Of a stretch of 64,000 nt of DNA, positions 44,566 to 53,582 are shown piece by piece. A model generated the notes under the pieces. It saw nothing but the letters and a program-made list of their open reading frames with translations. It ran no database searches and was not told the DNA's origin. This DNA is from an uncultured Clostridium sp. Its GTDB lineage: Bacteria; Bacillota; Clostridia; Clostridiales; Clostridiaceae. The stretch is from contig NZ_CALEVF010000037.1 in the NCBI RefSeq assembly GCF_937920395.1, positions 11,359 to 75,358 on the forward strand. Reading direction: 5' to 3'. How positions within the stretch are numbered: the first letter of the stretch is position 1; the number at the start of each line of letters is the position of its first letter. The position numbers and the translations under genes are program-made.

Positions 44566-45849
44566 ATGAAAGATTTTATAGATGTTGATGAAAAGTTACC
44601 TATTTTAAAGACTATCCCTTTAAGTTTCCAGCACTTATTTGCTATGGTGGGGGCAACTATACTTGTACCTATGCTTACAGGTCTTAGTCCCTCAATTGCA
44701 CTGTTTTGTAGTGGTGTGGGAACACTATTATATATATTGTGTACAAAGGCTAGGCTTCCGGCATATGTAGGTTCATCTTTTGCTTTTATAGGACCAATGG
44801 GTGTTGCTACAAAGGCATATGGACAAAGTTCAATGCTTTCTGGAATTATAGCTGCTGGGCTTGTATATGTAATTGTAGCTCTAATTATTAAATGTATTGG
44901 GATTAAATGGTTAGATAGAATGCTTCCGCCAGTTGTTGTAGCTTCAGTTGTAATTGTAATTGGCCTAAGTCTTGCAAGTGGTGCAATAAATTGGTCAGGG
45001 CTAAATTCAACATTTACGGATCCTGGACTTGAAGGCGTAGCTAGATCTACATGGATATTTATATCAATGACAACTTTAGGTGTAGCAATAGTGGGGACTA
45101 TGTATTTTAAAGGATTTTTCGGAGTAGTACCTATTTTAATTGCGATGGTAGTTGGTTATATACTGTCCATATTATTTGGAGTAATTCCACATGAAGTTCT
45201 AAAGGAAATAGCATCAGCAAAATTATTTAAATTGCCGAGTTTTGTTTTACCGACATTTAACATAAATGCTATTATGCTTATGGCTCCAATAGCTTTTGTA
45301 ACACTTGCAGAACATATTGGACATGTATATGTTACAAGTAATGTTTGTGGTCGCAATTTTACAAAAGATCCAGGGCTTCATAGATCAATACTTGGAGATG
45401 GTATTGCTACAATGTTTGCTGGATTTGTAGGGGGACCACCTAACACTACGTATGGTGAGAATATAGGCGTTATGGCAATCACAAAAGTTTATAGTGTTTG
45501 GGTAATTGGCGGTGCGGCAATCATTGCAATTGTATTATCATTTATAGGGCCTGTAGCTATAGTTATAGGTAATATTCCATTACCTGTAATTGGTGGAGTG
45601 AGTGTAATGTTATTTGGAATAATAGCATCCTCTGGTTTTAGAATCTTTGTAGAAGATAAGGTTGATTTTAGTAAAAAGAGAAACCTAGTCATTTCTTCAG
45701 TTATAATAGTTTTAGGAGTAGGTGGAGGGGGAATTAATTTCAACTTTGCAGGCGCACAAGTACAAATAGCAGGTGTTGCACTTGCAACTTTGGTTGGTAT
45801 AGTATTAAATTTAGTTTTACCTCAAACAAGCAAGTCGGGAGAGAATTAA
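44566..45849 (+). CDS. uraA: Uracil permease UraA (NCS2 family)
   Basis: A 427-residue transporter with about 12 to 14 membrane segments that imports uracil. The N-terminus has PLSFQHLFAMVGATILVP. The family signature is FVTLAEHIGHVYVTSNVCGRN, and GFVGGPPNTTYGENIGVMAITKV follows. It adjoins pyrR, which supports regulation by uracil nucleotides. AAGGAGG precedes ATG 44566. A terminator follows at 45867. Confidence 0.95.
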   Translation: MKDFIDVDEKLPILKTIPLSFQHLFAMVGATILVPMLTGLSPSIALFCSGVGTLLYILCTKARLPAYVGSSFAFIGPMGVATKAYGQSSMLSGIIAAGLVYVIVALIIKCIGIKWLDRMLPPVVVASVVIVIGLSLASGAINWSGLNSTFTDPGLEGVARSTWIFISMTTLGVAIVGTMYFKGFFGVVPILIAMVVGYILSILFGVIPHEVLKEIASAKLFKLPSFVLPTFNINAIMLMAPIAFVTLAEHIGHVYVTSNVCGRNFTKDPGLHRSILGDGIATMFAGFVGGPPNTTYGENIGVMAITKVYSVWVIGGAAIIAIVLSFIGPVAIVIGNIPLPVIGGVSVMLFGIIASSGFRIFVEDKVDFSKKRNLVISSVIIVLGVGGGGINFNFAGAQVQIAGVALATLVGIVLNLVLPQTSKSGEN

Positions 45850-45866
45850 GAAAATCATAATATGTA

Positions 45867-45898
45867 GTGTCAGACTAGTTCTGGCACTTTTGTTTTTT
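45867..45898 (+). terminator. Intrinsic terminator after uraA
   Basis: GTGTCAGA (45867-45874) pairs with TCTGGCAC (45880-45887), with one T-G pair, around CTAGT; TTTTGTTTTTT follows. Confidence 0.85.
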
Positions 45899-46055
45899 CA
45901 AAGAACGGTTAATATAAAAATTATAGACAATAATAGCAAATAGAGATATTATAATATGAGTGATACAAGTTAAAAGGGACATTGAAATAAATAAAAGTTA
46001 TTATAATATTTATTTAAATATTCCTAAGGAAAAGAAGAAATGGGAGAGATAATAT

Positions 46056-47195
46056 ATGACATATACTTTAATAGCCACTACAACCTTTGGGTTAGAAGCA
46101 GTTACAGCTAAAGAACTAAAGGCACTAGGGTACGAGGATTTAATAGTTGAAAATGGAAGAGTCATGTTTGAAGGGGATGAAATGGATATTGCTATATGCA
46201 ATATTTGGTTAAGAACTGCAGAGAGACTTTTTATAAAAATGGCTGAATTTAATGCATTGTCTTTTGAAGAATTATTTCAAGGTACAAAAGCTGTTGAGTG
46301 GGGTAATTTAATACCAGAAGATGGCAACATGCATATCGTAGGTAAATCTGTAAAGTCACAACTACATAGTGTTCCAGATTGTCAGAGTATAGTAAAAAAA
46401 GCAGTAGTAGAATCTATGAAGAAAAAATATGATAAAGAATGGTTTACAGAAGAGGGACCGGTCTATAAGATTGAGGTTTCAGTTTTAAGAGATGTTGTAA
46501 CTTTATCAATAGATACTTCAGGTGTTGGATTGCATAAGAGAGGGTATAGAGAATATGCTGGTGAGGCACCACTTAAGGAGACGCTAGCTGCTGCCCTTGT
46601 CTTAATAAGTAAATGGGATAGCACAAGAGTACTTGCTGATCCTCTTTGTGGTTCAGGAACTATAGCAATAGAAGCAGCACTTATAGCAAAAAATATGGCG
46701 CCAGGAGTAAATAGAGAATTTGTATCAGAAAATTGGCCAAGTATGGATAAAGATATTTGGGAGCAAGTACGCGTAGGTGCAAAACGAACTATAAATTCTA
46801 ATCCAGTTGAAATATTAGCTTCAGATATAGATAGAAGACTAATTAAGACAGCAATAGATAATGCAGAAAAAGCTGGTGTTAAGGAATTTATTAAATTTCA
46901 GAAGATACCAATGCAGGAGTTTGCCTCAAGGCAAAAGTATGGAGTTATAATAACAAATCCACCATACGGAGAAAGACTAGGCGAGGTTGAGGAAGTAAAG
47001 AGACTTCATATTGATCTTGGTGCTATGTATTCAAGATTAAATGAATGGTCTTGCTTTGTTATAACAGCTAATCGTGATTTTCAAAAGGATTTTGGAAAGA
47101 AAGCAGATAAAAATAGAAAATTATATAATGGAAGATTGTTATGTTACTATTACCAATATATAAAAGAAATACCTAGGAAAAAGAAGGAAGACTAG
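46056..47195 (+). CDS. THUMP-domain class I RNA methyltransferase, RlmL/YpsC-like
   Basis: An N-terminal ferredoxin-like and THUMP region (TFGLEAVTAKELKALGYEDLIVENGRVMFEGD) precedes a UPF0020 methyltransferase domain. The AdoMet region is LADPLCGSGTIAIEAALIAKNMAPG and the catalytic tetrapeptide is in ITNPPYGERLGE. It is a 379-residue single-domain form, like Bacillus YpsC. The target is most likely 23S rRNA guanosine N2; this is inferred from the family. GGGAGAG precedes ATG 46056. Confidence 0.92.
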   Translation: MTYTLIATTTFGLEAVTAKELKALGYEDLIVENGRVMFEGDEMDIAICNIWLRTAERLFIKMAEFNALSFEELFQGTKAVEWGNLIPEDGNMHIVGKSVKSQLHSVPDCQSIVKKAVVESMKKKYDKEWFTEEGPVYKIEVSVLRDVVTLSIDTSGVGLHKRGYREYAGEAPLKETLAAALVLISKWDSTRVLADPLCGSGTIAIEAALIAKNMAPGVNREFVSENWPSMDKDIWEQVRVGAKRTINSNPVEILASDIDRRLIKTAIDNAEKAGVKEFIKFQKIPMQEFASRQKYGVIITNPPYGERLGEVEEVKRLHIDLGAMYSRLNEWSCFVITANRDFQKDFGKKADKNRKLYNGRLLCYYYQYIKEIPRKKKED

Positions 47196-47204
47196 AGAAT
47201 TATA

Positions 47205-47486
47205 GACTTTCTCCTACGTGACTTGAAATAAGAGCTTGAAATGTGAAATTCAATTAAGAAATTCTAGTGTTTTGTTCATGGAAAATTCACTATCGCTCAC
47301 ACTCGACGTCCTGTCTCGGGTTCGCTAGCCTGGGCCTCTGGGTAGGTCTCTGGGGGACATAACAATTATTAATTGTCATGCATCCTGTCAGGCTTACGAG
47401 AATTTTCCATTTACAAAACAAGAATTTCTAAATTAAATTTCAATTTTTTCTGCTCTTCTTATTTCAAGTCACTTCCGAAGAAAGTC
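47205..47486 (+). repeat. Element with long terminal inverted repeats, copy A
   Basis: The left end, GACTTTCTCC...GTGACTTGAAATAAGAG..., is complementary over about 85 bases to the right end, ...CTTATTTCAAGTCAC...GAAAGTC, with mismatches. The core holds TTCGCTAGCCTG (47321-47332) and CAGGCTTACGAG (47389-47400), which form a hairpin with a 56-base loop. The same core occurs in the opposite orientation in copy B. No transposase frame is present. Confidence 0.72.
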
Positions 47487-47569
47487 ATAATATTATGTAT
47501 GTCTTAGAGGGAGGTCAAGGGATAAGGAAGAGATATCCGACTGTTGGAATGGTATGAGGAGTTTTCAAT

Positions 47570-47621
47570 AAAGATAAGACTGGGGGTATATGTATAATAT
47601 ACTCTTTGTCTTATCTTTTTT
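47570..47621 (+). terminator. Strong terminator downstream of element copy A
   Basis: AAAGATAAGAC (47570-47580) pairs with GTCTTATCTTT (47608-47618), and an inner GGGTATAT/ATATACTC stem continues it. TTTTTT follows. It lies 375 bases after the nearest upstream gene stop, so a transcript covering element A could end here. Confidence 0.85.
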
Positions 47622-47828
47622 CTATTTTGGTAAATGAATTAGAAACTATTTATATATTTTGAAGAAATAAATTACCAATATTTAATAAAAAAATGCTGGA
47701 TTTCATTTAGTTAAATGGTACAATCTATTTATAAGTTGTTCTGTAATCGTAATAAATATCAAAGTAAAGGTTATTTACAAAATATTAAGCATTAATTTAA
47801 ATGAATTTTATAAGTTATGGAGGTTATT

Positions 47829-48425
47829 ATGACAATTAGAGAGAAAATGAAAAATGGTATGTTGTATATAGATGCTGGAGAGGGTCTTGAAGAGGAACGT
47901 ACAAGGTGTAAAGAGTTATTATATGAGTATAATCACACACATCCAAGTGAAGAAATAAAAATGAAAGATTTGCTAAAAAAATTATTGGGCGATATGGGTG
48001 AGAATATTTGGATTGAACCACCAGTTCATATGGCGTATGGTACAAACGTGCATATTGGTGACTATTTTTATGCTAATTTCAATTTGGTAATTGTAGATGA
48101 TGTTGATGTTTATATAGGTAAGCATGTAATGATAGCACCTAATGTTACAATAACACCAACAGGACATCCTGTTGACTCAATTCTTCGCAGACCAGGTAAT
48201 CAATTTTCAATTCCAGTAAGAATTGGTAACGATGTATGGATTGGCTCTAATGTAGTGATTTTACCAGGCATCACTATTGGGAATAATTCTGTTATAGGTG
48301 CTGGAAGTGTTGTTACTCATGATATTCCTGAAAATGTAATTGCTGTAGGAAATCCATGTCATGTTTTAAGAACTATAGATGAACGTGATAAAGAATATTA
48401 TTATAAAAACAGAAGGGTTGAATGA
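47829..48425 (+). CDS. maa: Sugar O-acetyltransferase, maltose acetyltransferase family
   Basis: A left-handed beta-helix acetyltransferase that transfers acetyl from acetyl-CoA to a sugar. The N-terminal Mac domain has MTIREKMKNGMLYIDAGEGLEEER and YNHTHPSEE. The hexapeptide region includes GTNVHIGDYFYANFNLVIVDD, APNVTITPTGHPVD, RIGNDVWIGSNVVILPGITIGNNSVIGAGSVVTHDIPEN. The catalytic His is in TPTGHP. ATG 47829 is preferred because GGAGG lies about five bases before it. The gene is flanked by the two inverted-repeat elements. Confidence 0.93.
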   Translation: MTIREKMKNGMLYIDAGEGLEEERTRCKELLYEYNHTHPSEEIKMKDLLKKLLGDMGENIWIEPPVHMAYGTNVHIGDYFYANFNLVIVDDVDVYIGKHVMIAPNVTITPTGHPVDSILRRPGNQFSIPVRIGNDVWIGSNVVILPGITIGNNSVIGAGSVVTHDIPENVIAVGNPCHVLRTIDERDKEYYYKNRRVE

Positions 48426-48886
48426 TTCTTATTTATCAACAAATCTGATGTTGAATTTATAGATGTGGGTATTATTATATTAAGCATATATGGATATCCT
48501 GAATGTAGCACAATATCAATTGATGTTGTTTACCACATATGCAGCCTAACGGCTAAAAGATTTTTTTGTGGGGATTATTGAGAGCTATTATTTTTTCTTT
48601 CTGCCATCGTTTATATATATTTAAATACTGCATAATAGTATGAGATTTCTCCTAAGTTGCTTACAATAAGTAGCGAAAAAACATTGAAATTCAATTTATA
48701 AATTCTTATTTTTCCAATAAAAAATTCTCGTAAGCCTGCTAGGATGGCAGGCTAGCGAACCTGAGCCAGGAAGGCGAATGTGAGTGATAGAGAATTTTAT
48801 ATTTGAAAAAAATTAGAATTTGTTAATAGAATTTCACGATTTAAGTTCTTATTTTAAGTAACGCCAGGAGAACTTTCACACACATT
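48426..48886. other. Intergenic region with element copy B
   Basis: The 461 bases between the acetyltransferase gene and rqcH hold element copy B (48642-48877). In the first 215 bases I see no convincing gene. The frame after the acetyltransferase stop stays open for about 50 codons, but without a start or family pattern. Confidence 0.55.
48642..48877 (-). repeat. Element with long terminal inverted repeats, copy B
   Basis: Read on the minus strand it is collinear with copy A: the GTTCTCCT..ACTT..AAATAAGA end, GTGAAATTC, AAATTCTA, AAAATTC, CTATC-CTCAC, the core GTTCGCTAGCCTG (48748-48760 reversed) and CAGGCTTACGAGAATTTT (48721-48738 reversed). The hairpin loop is only nine bases (48739-48747) against 56 in copy A. 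The outer arms pair imperfectly over about 90 bases. It ends ten bases after the rqcH stop. Confidence 0.72.
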
Positions 48887-50620
48887 TTATTCTATTCGTT
48901 TTAAAGTACTTTCAACAGGAGTTATATATATAGTTTTATTTGTTGTGTAAATAACCATTCCAGGTTTTGCTCCTGAGGGTTTCTTTACATTCCTTACTTG
49001 CGTATAATCCACCGGCACACTTGAAGAATTTTTGGACTTACTATAAAATGCTGATAAATTCCCTGCTTCAAGTAGAGTGTTTTCTGGGATATCACCAATG
49101 TTTTTAATAATAACATGAGAACCAGGTATATCTTTGGTGTGGAGCCACATATCGTTTTTATTGGCAAATTTTAAAGTTAAAAGATCATTTTGAATATTAT
49201 TTCTACCAACATAAATATCAATGCCATCACTTGACATGAAGTGTCTGGGTTTGGTTGGTTTTACTTTTTTAGTTTTACCGTGTTTTTTTATTTTAATATA
49301 CTCAGTTTCTACTAGTTCATTTTTAATATCTTCTATTCCACTATAGTTATCTACATTTAATATGTTGGTAAAGACTGAATGAAGATATTTTAATTCATTT
49401 TCTGTAAGCTTCATTTGAATTAGAGCCATTTCTTCGCCTATTTTAAATTTATTGTATTTTTTATAATAGTGTTGTACATTTTGTGATGGAGTTTTATGCT
49501 CATCAAGTTTGATTTTAATACATTCACCATTGTCACTGTAATAATTAACAAGATTTGCAAATTTGTCGCCTTTTTTAAGTGAGTATATATTTGCAGTTAG
49601 GAGTTCACCCTGCAATTTATAAGTACCTTTAGTGGAACAGTCTTTTAAAGTTGCATTAAGTATTCTTATTTTTTTGTCACAACGACTAATGTTTGTATTA
49701 ACTATTTTTTGAAGGTTAGAGCTTTTAGCGTTTAATCTATCATGTTTGTCTTTACGAAAATAAAAAGTTTCGATAAGCTTAGAAGGTGAATCAAATTTTT
49801 CTATCTCGTTATCTTTTAGTGAGGTAAGCTCAAAAGAATGAAAATCTTTTAATACACCATTTTTAGCATAGCTTGCTAAAAATATATTTTCATGCATGTT
49901 TTTAAAAAGGTCTGTTGCAAAATTATATATGTTTTTAGCGTTTTCTAAGTTAAAATCAGTATTTTTAGCGAGGTATCTATACACAAGTTCTGAGGAAAGG
50001 TTTGAACTTACGCCTGTGAAAGTACCTGTAAAAAATTTATCAGTGAATTGTATGTCTTTTGTAGTTATATATTTGTAAAATTCATCATACTCAAAATTAA
50101 AAGCATCTAATTTTGTAGAGGCTGGTGGGTAAATGTATTCAACACCGGTATATAAAACACGAAAACTATTGACATCTGCGCCAACATGTTTAATGCTATC
50201 CATAATTATATTATCACGAGTCCGAACGAGACTGATATTGCTATGTCTACCCATTATTTCAATTACTAATGAGTACATACTATCAAAGCCTAATTCGTCA
50301 CTGCTTTTAAAGTCAATAACTAGTAACCTATCTGAATTTAGTTGTTTAACATCTAAGACAGTGGCTGTATTTAAATATTTTCTTAGAACCATGCAAAATA
50401 TAGGGGCTTGTTTTGGGTTTTCTAGGTTAAAGTCTGTAAAGTGAATTCTAGGATAATTAGCGCCTGAACTTATTAGCAATTTATGTACTTTCCTATTTTT
50501 TTTGAAACTTAGTATGATTTCATCTTTCTCTGGTTGGGTTACTTTATCAACTCTACAATCTATGATTACATCTTTTATTTCCTTAATGAGGCTAGATAAA
50601 AAAATTCCATCCAATGCCAT
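48887..50620 (-). CDS. rqcH: Ribosome quality control protein RqcH (NFACT family)
   Basis: RqcH recruits alanyl-tRNA and adds C-terminal alanine tails to nascent chains on obstructed 50S subunits. The NFACT-N region starts ALDGIFLSSLIKEIKDVIIDCRVDKVTQPEKDEIIL and contains EIMGRHSNISLV. A helical and coiled middle (KKGDKFANLVNYYSDNGE) follows, and the NFACT-R domain has SSDGIDIYVGRNNIQNDLLTLKFANKNDMWLHTKDIPGSHVII. The length of 577 residues is typical. It is older-named as a fibronectin-binding protein. The start is ATG at 50618-50620 with AAGGATG before it. Confidence 0.95.
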   Translation of the reverse strand: MALDGIFLSSLIKEIKDVIIDCRVDKVTQPEKDEIILSFKKNRKVHKLLISSGANYPRIHFTDFNLENPKQAPIFCMVLRKYLNTATVLDVKQLNSDRLLVIDFKSSDELGFDSMYSLVIEIMGRHSNISLVRTRDNIIMDSIKHVGADVNSFRVLYTGVEYIYPPASTKLDAFNFEYDEFYKYITTKDIQFTDKFFTGTFTGVSSNLSSELVYRYLAKNTDFNLENAKNIYNFATDLFKNMHENIFLASYAKNGVLKDFHSFELTSLKDNEIEKFDSPSKLIETFYFRKDKHDRLNAKSSNLQKIVNTNISRCDKKIRILNATLKDCSTKGTYKLQGELLTANIYSLKKGDKFANLVNYYSDNGECIKIKLDEHKTPSQNVQHYYKKYNKFKIGEEMALIQMKLTENELKYLHSVFTNILNVDNYSGIEDIKNELVETEYIKIKKHGKTKKVKPTKPRHFMSSDGIDIYVGRNNIQNDLLTLKFANKNDMWLHTKDIPGSHVIIKNIGDIPENTLLEAGNLSAFYSKSKNSSSVPVDYTQVRNVKKPSGAKPGMVIYTTNKTIYITPVESTLKRIE

Positions 50621-50875
50621 ATATATATCATCCTTTCAGTTTGTTTTATCATTATAATTTTTATTTATGCTTTGTAAATAATACAATATATTATATACTG
50701 TTATATATAATATATTGTTCTTTAGATAAACTTCACATCACGCTTAACATTTAATAATATTAAAATATTAGATATTTATGTATAAGCGAAATATTAGATA
50801 AACTACTAATAATAGTATACCATTAAAGAAAATTAATGAAAAGTCACGGTATATGAATATAAAAGGAGGAGTTAT
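50621..50875. promoter_or_regulatory. Divergent rqcH/dapF intergenic region with AT palindrome
   Basis: The 255 bases contain a perfect 15-base inverted repeat, ACAATATATTATATA (50683-50697), with its complement at 50704-50718 and a six-base loop. It lies about 65 bases upstream of rqcH and 160 upstream of dapF. It may be an operator or a structural site. AAAGGAGGAG before 50876 is the dapF ribosome site. Confidence 0.5.
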
Positions 50876-51706
50876 ATGGAAATTTTAAATTTTACTAAAA
50901 TGCAGGGAACAGGAAATGACTTTATTGTTATTGAAGATTTAGATGAAAAATATAATGATCTAGGAGTGCTGGCTAAAAAACTTTGTAATAGGCATTATGG
51001 AATAGGTGCTGATGGAATTTTGGTGGTTAGAAAAAGTACTATAGCAGATATTCGGATGATAATAATGAATGCTGATGGGTCTTATGCTTCTATGTGTGGA
51101 AATGGTATTAGATGTTTCGCTAAATATATCTTTGAAAAAAAATACATATTAGGGGAAAATATAAAAATCGAAACTGGTGATGGAGTAAAACTTGCAAGTA
51201 TATCTGTATGTGATGGAGTGTTTAAAGGTGTTACCATAAATATGGGAAAATATAATTTTAATCCTATAAGCATCCCAGCTTTATCATCTGTCGAAATAAT
51301 AAATAAGAAGTTAAACACTAATAATAGGGACTATTATATTACATCATTACTTATGGGAGTACCACATACCGTTGTTTTTGGAAAACTCCAAGATTATGAC
51401 GTTAGTACGGGGAAATTTATTGAGAATAACTGTCTATTTCCACAAAAGACAAATGTAAACTTTTGTGAAATTGTGGATAAAAACATGATAAAAGTTAAGA
51501 CTTGGGAAAGGGGAGCAGGACCAACTCTTGCATGCGGTACTGGTAGTTGTGCAGCAGTGGTAGCATCAAATAGACTTGGATATACCGAGGCAAAAGTCAA
51601 AGTTCAAGTTCCTGGTGGAATGCTTAATATAGAAATTGTTAATGGAGAGGTTCTAATGGAAGGGCCAGCAGAAAATGTTTTCAAAGGGCAATTTCCAATA
51701 AGTTAA
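50876..51706 (+). CDS. dapF: Diaminopimelate epimerase DapF
   Basis: DapF converts LL-diaminopimelate to the meso form for lysine and peptidoglycan. The two catalytic cysteines are Cys74 in MCGNGIRC and Cys220 in LACGTGSCAA. The N-terminus KMQGTGNDFIVIED and MNADGSYASMCG fit the family. The length of 276 residues is typical. It supports the meso-DAP specificity assigned to MurE. A terminator follows at 51714. Confidence 0.97.
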   Translation: MEILNFTKMQGTGNDFIVIEDLDEKYNDLGVLAKKLCNRHYGIGADGILVVRKSTIADIRMIIMNADGSYASMCGNGIRCFAKYIFEKKYILGENIKIETGDGVKLASISVCDGVFKGVTINMGKYNFNPISIPALSSVEIINKKLNTNNRDYYITSLLMGVPHTVVFGKLQDYDVSTGKFIENNCLFPQKTNVNFCEIVDKNMIKVKTWERGAGPTLACGTGSCAAVVASNRLGYTEAKVKVQVPGGMLNIEIVNGEVLMEGPAENVFKGQFPIS

Positions 51707-51713
51707 ATTATAT

Positions 51714-51751
51714 ACAACTGTCTATTTAAAAATAGTACAGTTGTTTTTTTT
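51714..51751 (+). terminator. Intrinsic terminator after dapF
   Basis: ACAACTGT (51714-51721) pairs with ACAGTTGT (51737-51744), and TATTT/AAATA continues the stem. TTTTTTT follows. Confidence 0.9.
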
Positions 51752-51854
51752 ATGGAAATTATTTCTGCATAAGTGAATATAATTTCTGAAATTGACAATG
51801 CTTACAAATAGGATATCCTTTATAAATTTTACGTATCAAGAGAGGTAAAATACC

Positions 51855-53534
51855 ATGAAAAAAAATTTGCTCCAAATATTATTAGATAAGAAAATTATTA
51901 CTATAAGTCAATACAAAGAAGTAAAGGAAGGTTCACTTTTAAATAGGTGTAGCGAAGAGCAAATTATTATGAATGATACAAAAATAGATAAAAAGAAACT
52001 TATTTCGGTATTAGAGATTAATTTTGGCATACCTTATATCGATTTAGAATCTATATGTATAAATGATGAAGCTTTTAATTTAATATCAAAGGAGGTAGCT
52101 ACTAGGTACAGTTTAATACCATTTAATGATAGCAATAATGAGGTACGTGTTGCTTTTTCAAATCCATTTGAAATAACAGTTATTGATGAACTAAAATTTA
52201 TAACAAATAAAAAAATTAAAGTGTTTTTCGATATTACTAGTCATATTGAAGAGGCCATTGAGAACTGTTATGTAAAACAAATTGTAAATGTTGCAGTTGA
52301 GGAGATGGAAAAAGAATATATTTTAGAAATCAAACAAAACAATGAAGAACGACATTCTACATTGGGGGCTCAGGATGCTCCGGTTATAAGGATAACGAAT
52401 TCCTTGTTAAAGAGGGCCATAAATGCAGAGGCTAGTGATATTCATTTAGAGCCTTTTAAGGATTTTGCTTTAATTCGATTGAGGGTAGATGGAATTTTAA
52501 ATGAAATAAATAAAATTCCTAAAAATGTATATAAATCATTATGTACTAGATTAAAAATAATGGCTAATATGGATATAGCTACAAAATTAACTCCGCTAGA
52601 TGGGAAGATGACAGAAAATATAGATGGTATAGATTATGACTTTAGAGTATCTTCATTGCCTACAATGTATGGAGAGAAGTTAGTTATAAGGGTTTTATAC
52701 AAAGTCGAAAGATTCATTAATTTGGACTCATTAGGTTTTAGTAAGGAGAAAGTAACTCTTTTAAAAAGTGCTTTAAAACTTTCTAATGGAATGATAATAG
52801 TCGCAGGACCTACAGGAAGTGGAAAATCAACAACATTATATGCGCTACTAAATGAAATTAACAGTAAAACTAAAAATATAATTACAATAGAGGATCCAAT
52901 AGAATATAATATGCCTGGAATTAACCAAGTAAACGTAAACAACAAAGCGGGACTTACTTTTTCAATAGGGCTTAGAAGCATTTTAAGGCAGGATCCTGAC
53001 CTTATAATGATTGGGGAGATAAGAGATGAGGAGACTGCAAAAATAGCTGTAAGAGCCTCTATAACTGGACATCTGGTAATTTCAACTCTTCATACCAATG
53101 GCGCAACGTCTTCAATATCAAGGTTAATAGACATGGGTATTCCATCATATTTAGTTGCGGATTCATTAGTTATAGTATTGGCTCAGAGGTTAGTGAGAAA
53201 GCTATGTCCTTATTGTAAGGTGGAATATAAAGTTATTAATGAGGAATTTGAACATTTAGGATTCAAGGGAGGAGAGAAAACATACAGTGCAGTCGGCTGC
53301 ACTAAGTGTTATGAAACGGGATATAAAGGGAGAACAGTAATATATGAGTTGTTAGAACTAGATAGCAAGCATAGATCAATTATAGTAAGAAATGGAATAA
53401 GCGATGAGCTTTGGAAATATTGTAATGAAAATAAGTCGGGTTCACTTAAGGATAGTTGTAAAGAGTTAGTGCTTAATGGCATAACATCAATAGAAGAATT
53501 TGTAAATGCTACTTATAGCTATAATTTTAAGTAA
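51855..53534 (+). CDS. pilB: Type IV pilus/type II secretion assembly ATPase (PilB/GspE/ComGA type)
   Basis: A 559-residue cytoplasmic hexameric ATPase that drives pilin polymerisation. The N-terminal MshEN domain (about residues 1-130) is followed by the ATPase domain. Walker A is GPTGSGKSTT with Lys324. ASDIHLEPFKD, TIEDPIEYNMPGINQVNVN, RQDPDLIMIGEIRDEETA and HTNGATSSISRLIDMG follow. A zinc site uses CPYC and CTKC. First gene of the pilus operon. No PilT retraction ATPase is in the window. Confidence 0.94.
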   Translation: MKKNLLQILLDKKIITISQYKEVKEGSLLNRCSEEQIIMNDTKIDKKKLISVLEINFGIPYIDLESICINDEAFNLISKEVATRYSLIPFNDSNNEVRVAFSNPFEITVIDELKFITNKKIKVFFDITSHIEEAIENCYVKQIVNVAVEEMEKEYILEIKQNNEERHSTLGAQDAPVIRITNSLLKRAINAEASDIHLEPFKDFALIRLRVDGILNEINKIPKNVYKSLCTRLKIMANMDIATKLTPLDGKMTENIDGIDYDFRVSSLPTMYGEKLVIRVLYKVERFINLDSLGFSKEKVTLLKSALKLSNGMIIVAGPTGSGKSTTLYALLNEINSKTKNIITIEDPIEYNMPGINQVNVNNKAGLTFSIGLRSILRQDPDLIMIGEIRDEETAKIAVRASITGHLVISTLHTNGATSSISRLIDMGIPSYLVADSLVIVLAQRLVRKLCPYCKVEYKVINEEFEHLGFKGGEKTYSAVGCTKCYETGYKGRTVIYELLELDSKHRSIIVRNGISDELWKYCNENKSGSLKDSCKELVLNGITSIEEFVNATYSYNFK

Positions 53535-53582
53535 GGTATTCCTAGAACAAATTTAAAAAGACGGGTAATAGGTGGACATAAC

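Larger units (their letters stand above)
47196..47828. other. Long intergenic region: inverted-repeat element copy A, terminator and short frame
   Basis: The 633 bases hold element copy A (47205-47486), an 83-base stretch with somewhat higher G+C (47487-47569), a strong terminator (47570-47621) and about 200 bases of AT-rich DNA carrying the acetyltransferase promoter. A TACAAT (47718) is a possible -10. Between element and terminator an ATG 47498 frame encodes about 20 residues ending in KRYPTVGMV; I take it as a chance or relic frame. Confidence 0.6.

Noticed and set aside
47280-47400. GGGTTCGCTAGCC in element A considered as a tRNA T-arm
   Set aside because: No acceptor stem, anticodon arm or GGTTCRAATCC pattern is present around it.
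48426-48590. Open frame continuing about 50 codons after the acetyltransferase stop
   Set aside because: It has no good start or ribosome site, no family pattern, and such runs occur by chance in AT-rich DNA.
47205-48877. Element pair with maa considered as a composite transposon
   Set aside because: No transposase frame is seen and no target-site duplication is evident at the outer ends; the elements may simply be independent insertions.
51780-51850. TTGACA before pilB as a sigma-A promoter
   Set aside because: No -10 is found at 16-18 bases; the nearest TATAAA is 23 bases away.
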